Shown in pieces: positions 8,590 through 16,587 of a DNA stretch of 56,260 bases; within the stretch, counting starts at the first letter, position 1; each line of letters starts with the position of its first letter. The notes under the pieces were generated by a model, which saw only the letters and a list, made by a program, of their open reading frames with translations, made no database searches and had not been told where the DNA came from. The translations under genes and the position numbers were made by a program. This DNA is from Gallionella sp. (lineage in GTDB: Bacteria > Pseudomonadota > Gammaproteobacteria > Burkholderiales > Gallionellaceae): positions 1 to 56,260 of the forward strand of contig JAUYJO010000077.1 in assembly GCA_030700315.1 (NCBI GenBank). The letters are read 5' to 3'.

Positions 8590-9710
8590 GCCAGCACTTC
8601 ACCCACCGCCGCCACCACGCGCTCGACATCCGCTTCGCTCATTCCGGGGAACAGCGGCAGACTGACGATGCGCCTCCCCACGCTTTCGGCGATGGGGAAC
8701 ATGCCTTCCCTGAAGCCGTGTGCGCGATACAGCTGGAACAGGTGAATGGGCGGGTAATGCACGCCGCAGCCGATGTTGCGGGCTTTCATCTTTGCCATGA
8801 AGTCGGCACGCACCACGCTTTGCGGCAGCACGATCTGGAACATGTGCCAGTTGGTATTTTCAAAATTTGCCAGCGGCAATTGCACCCCGGTCTGCTGCTC
8901 AAAACCTGCACCGAAGGTCGCGCAGTAATGCCGCGCCAGCGCATGGCGGCGCGCGGTGATGGTATCCAGTTGCGCCAATTGATTGAGACCGATAACGGCG
9001 GCAACGTCGGTCATGTTGAATTTGCCGCCGAGCACATCGACTTCCATTCCGTCAAAGCCGCTGCGCGTGACGCCCTGCAGGCGATATTTTTCCGCGAGGC
9101 GCGCTTCGTCTTCGTTGTTCAGCACCAGGCAGCCGCCTTCGGTGGTGGTGAGGTTCTTGTTGGCCTGGAAGCTGAACGAGACGAAATCACCGAAACTGCC
9201 GATGCGTTTGCCCTGCCACAGCGAGCCGATCGCCTGTGCCGCGTCTTCCACCACGCGCAGCTTATGGCGCTTGGCGATGTCGTACAGCCGGTCACGGTCC
9301 ACCGGCAGGCCGGAAAGATCAACCGGAATGATGGCTTTCGTACGCGGCGTGATGGCGGCCTCGACCTTATCCAGGTCGATGTTGCGCGTCACCGGATCAA
9401 TGTCGGCGAACACCGGTGTCGCACCGACTTCGAGGATGACGTTGGAGGTCGCCACCCATGAGATCGGCGTGGTGATGACTTCGTCGCCCGCACCGATGCC
9501 CGCGATGCGCAGGGCGATCTCCATGGTGCAGGTGCCGGAGTTGAAAGTGCGCACCGGGCGCCCGCCGAAATAAGCCGAGAGTTGTCTCTCGAATTCCTGC
9601 ATCCTGGGACCGGAGGTGATCCAGCCGGAACGCAACACATCGCCGACAGCCGCGATGGCTGCTTCGTCGATGTAGGGTTTGGTGAACGGCAGGAATTCGG
9701 ACATGGTCAT
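8586..9710 (-). CDS. arnB: UDP-4-amino-4-deoxy-L-arabinose aminotransferase ArnB
   Basis: PLP-dependent DegT/DnrJ/EryC1-family aminotransferase that converts UDP-4-keto-pentose to UDP-Ara4N with glutamate as donor. SGWITSGP near residue 29, VVEDAAQAIGS with the PLP-phenol Asp near residue 156, and SFSFQANKNLTTTEGG carrying the Schiff-base Lys near 185 are clear. Length 374 agrees with ArnB. It overlaps the preceding flippase gene by four bases and the following AF1514-like gene by four bases. A second ATG two codons in (9704) is an alternative start. Confidence 0.93.
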   Translation of the reverse strand: MTMSEFLPFTKPYIDEAAIAAVGDVLRSGWITSGPRMQEFERQLSAYFGGRPVRTFNSGTCTMEIALRIAGIGAGDEVITTPISWVATSNVILEVGATPVFADIDPVTRNIDLDKVEAAITPRTKAIIPVDLSGLPVDRDRLYDIAKRHKLRVVEDAAQAIGSLWQGKRIGSFGDFVSFSFQANKNLTTTEGGCLVLNNEDEARLAEKYRLQGVTRSGFDGMEVDVLGGKFNMTDVAAVIGLNQLAQLDTITARRHALARHYCATFGAGFEQQTGVQLPLANFENTNWHMFQIVLPQSVVRADFMAKMKARNIGCGVHYPPIHLFQLYRAHGFREGMFPIAESVGRRIVSLPLFPGMSEADVERVVAAVGEVLA

Positions 9711-10078
9711 GCCCGGGAAATGATGATGACGCCGAGGATGATGACACCCATCCCGACCAGTTTGGTCACGCTGAAATCTTCACCCAGCAGATACTTGGCC
9801 GCGACAGCATTCACCACATAAGCCATCGACAGCATCGGAAAGGCGATGCTGACCGGCACCCGCGACAACGCGAGGATCCACACCACGACGCTGATGCCAT
9901 AGCAGAACAGGGCGGTCACGATGTGCCACTCGGTCGCGAGTCTCCAGCCGATGGGTACGACATTCAGCATACTGAATTCGAAATGACCGATGGCATTGGT
10001 GCCCGCTTTCATCAATATCTGCGCGGCGGCGTTGAGCATCACGCCGGCGAAGATCAGGCTGAAACTGACGAGGCTCAT
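9707..10078 (-). CDS. arnF: Ara4N-phosphoundecaprenol flippase subunit (ArnE/ArnF, EmrE family)
   Basis: Small multidrug-resistance-like membrane protein of 123 residues with four hydrophobic helices, the layout of ArnE and ArnF. Enterobacteria use two such subunits as a heterodimer; only this one is encoded in the cluster, so it may work as a homodimer or its partner may lie elsewhere. The C-terminal half contains the pattern VSIAFPMLSMAYVVNAVAA seen in SMR relatives. It is linked by four-base overlaps to arnT upstream and arnB downstream, which supports its role over a general drug exporter. Choice between the names arnE and arnF is not secure. Confidence 0.8.
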   Translation of the reverse strand: MSLVSFSLIFAGVMLNAAAQILMKAGTNAIGHFEFSMLNVVPIGWRLATEWHIVTALFCYGISVVVWILALSRVPVSIAFPMLSMAYVVNAVAAKYLLGEDFSVTKLVGMGVIILGVIIISRA

Positions 10079-11721
10079 GGCTTGATCACCACCACCAGCT
10101 GGTGGTCACGATAGATTTCTTTCATGTCCATTCCCTTGCCTTGCAAAACATGGAACTGCGTGACCGGCACGATGGCATAGGCTTCCGCATCGGTTTTCCA
10201 GCGCTCCGCCAGCACATCGACGTTGGGCAGCCATTTGTGCGGTTCCTGTCCGATACCGAACGCCATTTCGTCCTGGTAATCGACCAGCGTCAGCGTGCGC
10301 TTGAGGTAGAACGGCAGGGTCTGCTCGTAGTTACGGACAGAGTAGAACGGCACCTCGGGCTTGATCTGCGGCGCGATCGCCTCCGCGATCAGATAGGCGG
10401 AACGCTCGCGCGCGATAGTGTTGTAACCGGATGCGCCAATCTGCGTCGCCAACAACGAGGACAACGCCAGGATCACGATGGCGCTTGCCTTGTGGTCACG
10501 GCGCAGGCCATACAGCGCCGCCGCCATACCGCCCAACCAGACCAGCATCGCCACGCTCAGCCACACCGCATATTCACCGTACATCTCGGCCTGCACCGGC
10601 GTATCGGCGAAACGGTCGGCGTAAACCACCACCAGCAACAGCGCGAGCAATACCGGCACGACGGGTGCGATCAACCAGAAGGCGCGGCGCGTGTTCATCG
10701 CGGCGAGTTGTTTGCCCATCAGCAATGCCAGCGCTGGAAACATCGGCAACAGATAGGACGGCAGCTTGGAGCTGGAGATCGTGAAAAAGAAATAGATGAA
10801 CACCGCCCACACCAGCAGGAAGCGCTCCGGACTGAAAGTTCGCGCCTGCGCCGCACTGCCGTGCCAACTGCGCAACAATGTATCGAACATCAGCAAAGTC
10901 CACGGCAGCATCCCCATCAGCAGCACTGGCACGAAGTAGTGCCAGGGCTGGTAACGCCCGTGCACCTTGGTCGTGAAGCGCTCGAAGTGTTCGCGGATGA
11001 AGAAGAACTGGAAGAATTCCGGATTGGCGCGCATCACCAGCACGAACCACGGCGCGACAACCAGGAAGAACATCAGCAAGCCGCTGACCCAGTGCATGCG
11101 CAGCCAGACCTTGACATCGCGATTGAACACCGAATACAGGAACAGCGCTGCACCCGGCAGGATCAGCCCCATCAACCCTTTGCTCAACACCGCCAGCGCC
11201 ATCGCCGCCCAGGCCAGCAGCATCCAGTTGCGGCGAAGCGCAGGCGCCGATTCTTGTTGCGCCAGCAGCAGCGCAAAGATGCCGAGCGAAATAAAAAAGG
11301 TCACACCCATGTCGAGGGTGTTGACGTGTGACATCAGCGCGTACAGGCTGCTGCTGCCGAGGATCAGCGCGGCATAAATACCCGCCTCGCGCCCGAACAG
11401 GCGCGCCCCGGCGAACCCCACCACCAGCACCCCCGCCAATCCGGTCAGCGCCGCCCACAGGCGCGATGTCCATTGATGCTCGCCGAACACTTCATAGGCG
11501 ACGGCGGTCGCCCAGTATTGCAGGGGGGGTTTCTCAAAATATTTCAGATCGTTCAGGTGCGGCGTGACCCAATCGCCGCTCACCACCATCTCGCGCGGAA
11601 TCTCGGCGTAGCGACCTTCGTCCGGCTTGATCAGCTTGCGATATTCGAGGTTGCCGAACCAGATGAGGGTGACGGCCACAATGAGCAACCACAGGGAACG
11701 GCGGGAGAAAACAGAATTCAT
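10075..11721 (-). CDS. arnT: Lipid A 4-amino-4-deoxy-L-arabinosyltransferase ArnT
   Basis: GT83 integral membrane transferase that moves Ara4N from undecaprenyl phosphate to lipid A on the periplasmic side, lowering negative charge and giving polymyxin tolerance in known systems. About 548 residues; roughly 12 membrane segments followed by a soluble C-terminal domain. The first periplasmic loop DEGRYAEIPREMVVSGDWVTPHLNDLKYFEKPPLQYW (positions in the first 90 residues) is the conserved active-site loop of GT39/GT83 enzymes with the catalytic Asp-Glu pair. Start placed at 11721 because upstream codons overlap xseA and add a charged tail atypical of ArnT. First gene of the arnT-arnF-arnB-AF1514 block. 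Confidence 0.9.
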   Translation of the reverse strand: MNSVFSRRSLWLLIVAVTLIWFGNLEYRKLIKPDEGRYAEIPREMVVSGDWVTPHLNDLKYFEKPPLQYWATAVAYEVFGEHQWTSRLWAALTGLAGVLVVGFAGARLFGREAGIYAALILGSSSLYALMSHVNTLDMGVTFFISLGIFALLLAQQESAPALRRNWMLLAWAAMALAVLSKGLMGLILPGAALFLYSVFNRDVKVWLRMHWVSGLLMFFLVVAPWFVLVMRANPEFFQFFFIREHFERFTTKVHGRYQPWHYFVPVLLMGMLPWTLLMFDTLLRSWHGSAAQARTFSPERFLLVWAVFIYFFFTISSSKLPSYLLPMFPALALLMGKQLAAMNTRRAFWLIAPVVPVLLALLLVVVYADRFADTPVQAEMYGEYAVWLSVAMLVWLGGMAAALYGLRRDHKASAIVILALSSLLATQIGASGYNTIARERSAYLIAEAIAPQIKPEVPFYSVRNYEQTLPFYLKRTLTLVDYQDEMAFGIGQEPHKWLPNVDVLAERWKTDAEAYAIVPVTQFHVLQGKGMDMKEIYRDHQLVVVIKP

Positions 11722-11761
11722 CTTGATCAGGTGAACGAAGGAAATGGGCGTGAATTTTAAC

Positions 11762-13093
11762 CTAAAGCGCCTTGTGTGTTTCCTGTACCTCCACCTCTGC
11801 TCCGCCTCGGGCAAAAGTGAGTTGCAGGTTGTCGCCCACTGCGATGGCTGCGCTGCTGGTCACGACCCGTCCTGCCGCATCGCGCACCAGACTGTAACCA
11901 CGCGCCAGCACCTGCTGCGGATCGAGATGCTGTACTTGTTGGTGCAGGGCAAGCAGGCGCGCATCCTGCCGCGCCAGATAAACCGCCATCGCCGAGTTCA
12001 GGCGGCGGGCGCTGACCGCCAACCGTTCACGCCGCTGCACCATGTCCGGCCGCTGGCGGCACAGGCGCTGGCTTGCTGTCTGCCAGCGCCATTGTGCCTG
12101 TTGCAGCGAGCTGCCCTGGGCCAGCCGCAGGCGGCGCTGCAAGCTATCCAGTTGCTCGGCTTGCTGCCGAATCCGTTGTGCCGGATGCACCAGCCGCCGT
12201 TGCAGATAATCCAGTTGTTGCATGCGTTGCTCGAACTGGCGCAGGGCGGCCCGCGCCAGATGCTGGTGCTGCTGCGCCAGGTGCTGGCGCAAGGCTTGCC
12301 GATCCGGCACCACCGCCTGTGCCGCAGCGGTCGGTGTCGCCGCGCGCAGGTCAGCCACGAAATCGGCAATGGTGACATCGGTCTCGTGCCCCACCCCGCT
12401 CACCACCGGAATGGCACTGGCGGCGATGGCACGCGCCACCACCTCCTCATTGAACGCCCACAGATCCTCGATGCTGCCACCGCCGCGACAAACAATGAGC
12501 ACATCGCACTCGGCACGACGGTTTGCCGTAGCAATCGCCTGTGCGATCTTCTGCCCGGCCTCCACACCCTGGACCGGCGTGGGGTACAGCACCACCGGCA
12601 CATTCGGCATGCGGTTTGCCAGTGTGCGCAACACATCGCGCAGAGCGGCGGCCTGCGGCGAGGTGACGATGCCGATTTGTTTTGGGAGCTGCGGCAAATC
12701 GCGCTTGCGTTCCGCATCGAACAGGCCCTCGCCTTCGAGCCTGGCTTTCAGCCGCTCGAACGCTTCAAATAAAGCACCCAAACCTGCCGGGCGCATCTTT
12801 TCCAGGGTCAACTGGAAATCGCCGCGCGCCTCATACAGTGTCGGCAGCGCCTGTACTTCGATCTGCATGCCGTTCGCCGGGCGGAAATCCAGATACTGGC
12901 TTTTATGGCGGAACATCACACAGCGCACCTGCGCCGCCTCGTCCTTGAGCGAGAAATACCAGTGGCCGGATGCCGCGCTGACGAAATTGGAAATCTCGCC
13001 GCGCACCCACAGCAGGGGCAAGCCGCCCTCAATCAGATTCTTCGCGGCGAGGTTCAGCTCGCGCACGCTCAACACGCTGTTTTTATCGAACAT
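11762..13093 (-). CDS. xseA: Exodeoxyribonuclease VII large subunit XseA
   Basis: Large subunit of ExoVII, which degrades single-stranded DNA to acid-soluble oligonucleotides together with XseB. The OB-fold domain occupies roughly residues 8-105 ([19 protein letters not shown]), and the catalytic domain contains [30 protein letters not shown] and [20 protein letters not shown]. Long coiled-coil C-terminal region rich in Gln/Arg/Leu follows, as usual. Length about 443 residues is normal. Start at 13093 gives the standard N-terminus; two upstream in-frame ATGs exist. No xseB is seen in the window. Confidence 0.95.
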   Translation of the reverse strand: MFDKNSVLSVRELNLAAKNLIEGGLPLLWVRGEISNFVSAASGHWYFSLKDEAAQVRCVMFRHKSQYLDFRPANGMQIEVQALPTLYEARGDFQLTLEKMRPAGLGALFEAFERLKARLEGEGLFDAERKRDLPQLPKQIGIVTSPQAAALRDVLRTLANRMPNVPVVLYPTPVQGVEAGQKIAQAIATANRRAECDVLIVCRGGGSIEDLWAFNEEVVARAIAASAIPVVSGVGHETDVTIADFVADLRAATPTAAAQAVVPDRQALRQHLAQQHQHLARAALRQFEQRMQQLDYLQRRLVHPAQRIRQQAEQLDSLQRRLRLAQGSSLQQAQWRWQTASQRLCRQRPDMVQRRERLAVSARRLNSAMAVYLARQDARLLALHQQVQHLDPQQVLARGYSLVRDAAGRVVTSSAAIAVGDNLQLTFARGGAEVEVQETHKAL

Positions 13094-13167
13094 CTGGATT
13101 ATTGAGCATCCGTGTATATCTGTTTTCATCCGTGGTTCAATCGCTTTTTCATGGTTGCACACAGAAC

Positions 13168-14283
13168 TCAACGACCGCGCGCATCACCCCAGCGCAGCGG
13201 GGTGCGATCATCGCCAAGGTAATAAGTCTCGCCGCTCTTGTGCTCAACAAAATATTTCGGCGACACGATGGCTTCCTCGAAAGTCATGCCCGGACTGATG
13301 CGGGTGTATTCCAGCAGGATACTGCGAATGACTTTTGCGTTATTGCACACATAGGAACCGCGCGTGATCCAGGTCGGCCCGATGATCTCGGCCCCCGCCT
13401 CGATACACACGCCCGAGTCGATATAGACCGGGCCTTCGATCTTGACGTGATCCCAATCGATGCGGGTATTGATGCCGACCCAAATACCCGGCCTGGTCTC
13501 TGTCCCGGGCATTTCCATGTGTGCAACTTCACCGTTGAGTACGCGCTGCAGCACTTCCCAGTAGTCGGCCACATGGCCGATATCGATCCAGTTGAAATGA
13601 CGCTTCTGCGCGTAGAACGGCATCCCTTTCTCGGCCAGCATCGGAAACAGCTGGCTACCGATATCGAACACCTGACCGGAAGGAATCAGGTCGATTACCT
13701 CCGGTTCGAAGATGTAAATGCCGGTACTGGCGAAACAGGAACGCGCTTCTTCCGGTTTCGGTTTTTCCTGAAAAGAAAGAATCCGCCCATCCCTGTCGGT
13801 CTCAACCACACCGTAGTTGCCGACCTCGGCACGCGGCACTTCCAGCGTGATGACACTCGCCATCGCCTTCTTGGCTTTGTGCTCCTTCACGGCGGCGGCG
13901 ATGTCGAGATCGATCAGCGCATCGCCACAGATCACAATCGTGGTGGTGTCGAAGAAGCCGCCAAAATCCTGAATCTTGCGCATGCCGCCGGCCGATCCCA
14001 GCGGCTTCGGCGTGATCTCGCCATACTCATACACTCCCTCGTAGGAGTAGCCGATTTTCACGCCCCAGGTGCTGCCGTTGCCAAAGTAGTTCTCGATCTT
14101 CCAGTGTTTGTAGGCGACGTTGACCATGATCTCGTCAACCCCGAAACGCGCGAGATGTTCCACCAGATATTCCAACACCGGTTTACCCAGAATGGGAATC
14201 ATCGGTTTGGGCAGGTCCTGCGTCAGCGGCCTGACGCGCGTGCCTTGCCCGGCGGCAAGGATCATGCCTTTGATTTTGTCCAA
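13168..14283 (-). CDS. Sugar-phosphate nucleotidyltransferase (NDP-sugar pyrophosphorylase family)
   Basis: Predicted to couple a sugar-1-phosphate to an NTP, giving an NDP-sugar. The signature MILAAGQGTRVRPLTQDLPKPMIP is close to the N-terminus, and ICGDALIDLD is the metal-binding aspartate loop. The C-terminal third shows left-handed beta-helix (hexapeptide) character (IEGPVYIDSGVCIEAGAEIIGPTWITRGSYV), as in ManC/GCD1-like pyrophosphorylases. No ATG lies before the signature apart from one far upstream; the TTG at 14283 has AAAGGGGA at a good distance and is chosen. Substrate, perhaps mannose- or glucose-1-phosphate, cannot be decided. Confidence 0.85.
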   Translation of the reverse strand: MDKIKGMILAAGQGTRVRPLTQDLPKPMIPILGKPVLEYLVEHLARFGVDEIMVNVAYKHWKIENYFGNGSTWGVKIGYSYEGVYEYGEITPKPLGSAGGMRKIQDFGGFFDTTTIVICGDALIDLDIAAAVKEHKAKKAMASVITLEVPRAEVGNYGVVETDRDGRILSFQEKPKPEEARSCFASTGIYIFEPEVIDLIPSGQVFDIGSQLFPMLAEKGMPFYAQKRHFNWIDIGHVADYWEVLQRVLNGEVAHMEMPGTETRPGIWVGINTRIDWDHVKIEGPVYIDSGVCIEAGAEIIGPTWITRGSYVCNNAKVIRSILLEYTRISPGMTFEEAIVSPKYFVEHKSGETYYLGDDRTPLRWGDARGR

Positions 14284-14428
14284 TTGATTCCCCTTTGGGT
14301 TGCAGTGGATCCTGATTTTACACGGATTGCGAGGCGATTCTTCCACCGCCAATGCAAACGACCCGCCACAGTGGACGGGTCATCTTAATCAACAAGGTTT
14401 CCTGAAGATCGAGCAGGAAGCGGAAATC

Positions 14429-14477
14429 TGGGGTGGCTGATGGGACTCGAACCCACGACAACTGGAATCACAATCCA
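14429..14477 (-). other. 3' part of tRNA-His(GTG): island attachment site (att)
   Basis: On the minus strand these bases read as the tRNA-His 3' half: anticodon loop with GTG, the right anticodon stem, variable loop, T arm with GGTTCGAGTCCC, acceptor strand and CCA. Homology stops abruptly in the left anticodon stem, and the 5' half is replaced by the integrase leader. This is the expected structure of an attachment-site duplicate left when an island integrates into the 3' end of tRNA-His; the intact tRNA gene should lie at the other end of the island, outside the window. Confidence 0.88.
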
Positions 14478-14645
14478 CTAAAAACAGTATTCCCCGGCGT
14501 TGATTGCCATACCACAAGCGGGCTGGAAACCACTATATACAGGCACTTATTGAAATATACCCATTCAAATTGTGTTGATAAGTATTCCGGTTTATACTGC
14601 ATTCGTGGTGACATACTGGTGACATGTACTCGACAAGGTGGCAAT

Positions 14646-15968
14646 ATGGCAAACATAGTTAAAGCGGAAAAGGTGAAGCTGACAGCCGGGCGCATTGCTG
14701 CCTTCGGGTGCCCCAAGGGTAAGACACGGGCTTATTTGTGGTGTGATGAAGTGAAAGGCTTGGGCATACTCGCAACCCCTGCTGGTTCTAAATCTTACAT
14801 ATTTCAAGCCAAGGTTAAGGGGCAATCCATGCGTAAAACCATTGGCAGCGTGGGCGCGTGGAGCATTGCAGATGCCCAAAAGGAAGCCCGCCACCTGCAA
14901 ACCCTGATAGACCAAGGGCATGACCCGCGCCAATTGGACGCCGAGCAGGAAGCCGCCAAGGAAGCCAAAGTCGCCGCGAAACGTGAGCAGAAAGCCCGCG
15001 AAACGATGACAGTGGGCACGGCATGGGCTGAATATATAGCCGCCCGTAAGCCGTTCTGGGGGGCGCACCACTACGCTGACCATGAGGAGGTTATGCAACC
15101 CGGCGGGAGACAGCGGACGCGAAGCCACAAACTGACAGGGCCGGGCGCGCTTGCATCGCTGGTAACGGTTCGCCTTGTTGACCTGACCCCCGAGCGGGTG
15201 ACAGAGTGGGCGAAAGTAGAAGGCGAAAAACGCCCCGGGCGCGCCCGCCTTGCAAGCCGCCTGCTGACTGTTTTTTTAACATGGTGCACCGAACACCCGA
15301 CCTATCGGGAAATCGTGACCCGCAACCCGGCGAAAAACAAAGCCGCCCGTGAGTTGCTGGGCAAGCCAAAAAAGATAGATGACACCCTGCAACGCGAGCA
15401 ACTGCCCACGTGGTTCGCCGCCGTGAAGCAACTGGGCAACCCGGTTTTGTCGGCATACCTGCAAACCCTGCTGCTGACCGGCGCGCGCCCCAATGAACTG
15501 ACCGGGCTGCGCTGGGAAGATATGGATTTTCAGTGGGGCAGCATGACTATCAGAGACAAGATAGAAGGGCTGCGCGTCATACCCCTGCCGCCCTATCTGG
15601 CGCACCTACTGGCCGCCTTGCCACGTCGGAATGAATGGGTATTCTCAAGCCCCGGCGCTGCCTGTGGACACCTGACCGACCCGCACCCGGCGAATTACCG
15701 AATATGCGCCGCCACTGGCATGAACGTAAGCCTTTACGGGTTGCGCCGGAGCTTTGCCAGCTTGTGTGAATGGATAGAAATGCCCACAGGTATCTCCGCG
15801 CAGATACAAGGACACAAGCCCAGCGGGGTTAGGGAAAAGCACTATATCCGCCGCCCGCTTGACCTGCTGCGTATGTGGCACGTCAAGATCGAAGCGTGGA
15901 TATTGGAGCAAGCCGGAATCGAGTTTGTGCCAGCGAAAGCGAAAGCGGGTTTGCGGGTGGTGGCATAA
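14646..15968 (+). CDS. P4-type tyrosine integrase with DUF4102-like N-terminus
   Basis: Site-specific tyrosine recombinase of about 440 residues that would integrate and excise the island at tRNA-His. The N-terminal domain (SKSYIFQAKVKGQSMRKTIGS, then an ALTLIDQGHDP-like hinge) is the arm-binding DUF4102 type of P4/CP4 integrases. Catalytic residues are visible: ARPNEL (first Arg), LRRSF (second Arg, with Tyr where His is usual), GHKPSG (His) and the nucleophile Tyr in KHYIRR. ATG at 14646 is chosen for the RBS AAGGTGG; the open frame runs upstream into the attachment site. It is the first gene right of the tRNA fragment, in the usual orientation. Confidence 0.92.
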   Translation: MANIVKAEKVKLTAGRIAAFGCPKGKTRAYLWCDEVKGLGILATPAGSKSYIFQAKVKGQSMRKTIGSVGAWSIADAQKEARHLQTLIDQGHDPRQLDAEQEAAKEAKVAAKREQKARETMTVGTAWAEYIAARKPFWGAHHYADHEEVMQPGGRQRTRSHKLTGPGALASLVTVRLVDLTPERVTEWAKVEGEKRPGRARLASRLLTVFLTWCTEHPTYREIVTRNPAKNKAARELLGKPKKIDDTLQREQLPTWFAAVKQLGNPVLSAYLQTLLLTGARPNELTGLRWEDMDFQWGSMTIRDKIEGLRVIPLPPYLAHLLAALPRRNEWVFSSPGAACGHLTDPHPANYRICAATGMNVSLYGLRRSFASLCEWIEMPTGISAQIQGHKPSGVREKHYIRRPLDLLRMWHVKIEAWILEQAGIEFVPAKAKAGLRVVA

Positions 15969-16000
15969 CAAGTTAAGCAGGCCATTTCCTATCGGCTTTA

Positions 16001-16031
16001 AAGCCCCTTCCAAGCCCCTTCCAAGCCCCTT
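16001..16031. repeat. Short tandem repeat AAGCCCCTTCC
   Basis: An 11-bp unit AAGCCCCTTCC is present 2.8 times in tandem just after the integrase. It could be part of integrase arm-type binding sites, but there is no direct evidence. Confidence 0.7.
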
Positions 16032-16299
16032 AGAAGACCCTTCTCATTACTTTTTTCTGCGCCTCAATACCGTTGTCAATCCTCTGAACTTTGGCAGCCG
16101 ACTTTATATCTCTCGCCAGACCATACCCGAGAGATGTTTCTTCAAGCTCGCTGTAGAGTCCCTTTAAAGAGCAGGCGGTAAAAAAATTCTCGATGCGTTT
16201 AAACAGCGCATCCACATCACCGCGCGTCAGAGGTTCGCGTTCCTCCCTGTTGGCAAAATCTACGATAAAGAGGGCAATGAAAATGTAATCGACATTACC
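16030..16299 (-). pseudogene. Possible gene remnant between integrase and sigma gene
   Basis: The 619-base gap from 15969 to 16587 has no convincing complete gene. One minus-strand frame stays open for about 90 codons from 16299 to the stop at 16030 and reads like real protein (FIVDFANREEREPLTRGD, then ALFKRIENFFTACSLKGLYSE). It has no good start codon at its upstream end; the internal ATG at 16215 would give 61 residues. I do not recognise the family. A decayed 3' end of a displaced cargo gene is the most economical reading; chance openness cannot be excluded. Confidence 0.3.
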
Positions 16300-16587
16300 A
16301 CTTCGCTAACCTTTGTTCGCATTTTCGATTACCTCGACAAGATCGTGACTGAGTTGGAGTTAGTCGAAGCTCAATGCCAGAAGCCGCAATAAGACGTTCA
16401 TGTCCAGCATTATCGTGAGCTGTGCTAATCTCACGCTCCATGCAATTAACCAACGAATATTTTTTCCACATCATCATCGGCGGTCAACATTACGTGCGGG
16501 GCTGGAGCCTTGTCGCCAGTTGCCGTGTCCGTAACGTGTTGGAGAAAGAAGTATGCATGACTGCTCGGTAGACGTGATTGAGAGCCA

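Noticed and set aside
10102-11331. Long plus-strand open frame opposite arnT
   Set aside because: His/Arg/Gln-rich translation with no family resemblance; the minus strand encodes a clear ArnT in the same place. High GC opens antisense frames here.
13102-14388. Long plus-strand open frame opposite the nucleotidyltransferase
   Set aside because: Antisense shadow; the minus strand has the full nucleotidyltransferase signature and an RBS.
16295-16477. Sixty-codon minus-strand frame upstream of the sigma gene
   Set aside because: No RBS and no protein-like composition; overlaps the better-looking remnant frame region.
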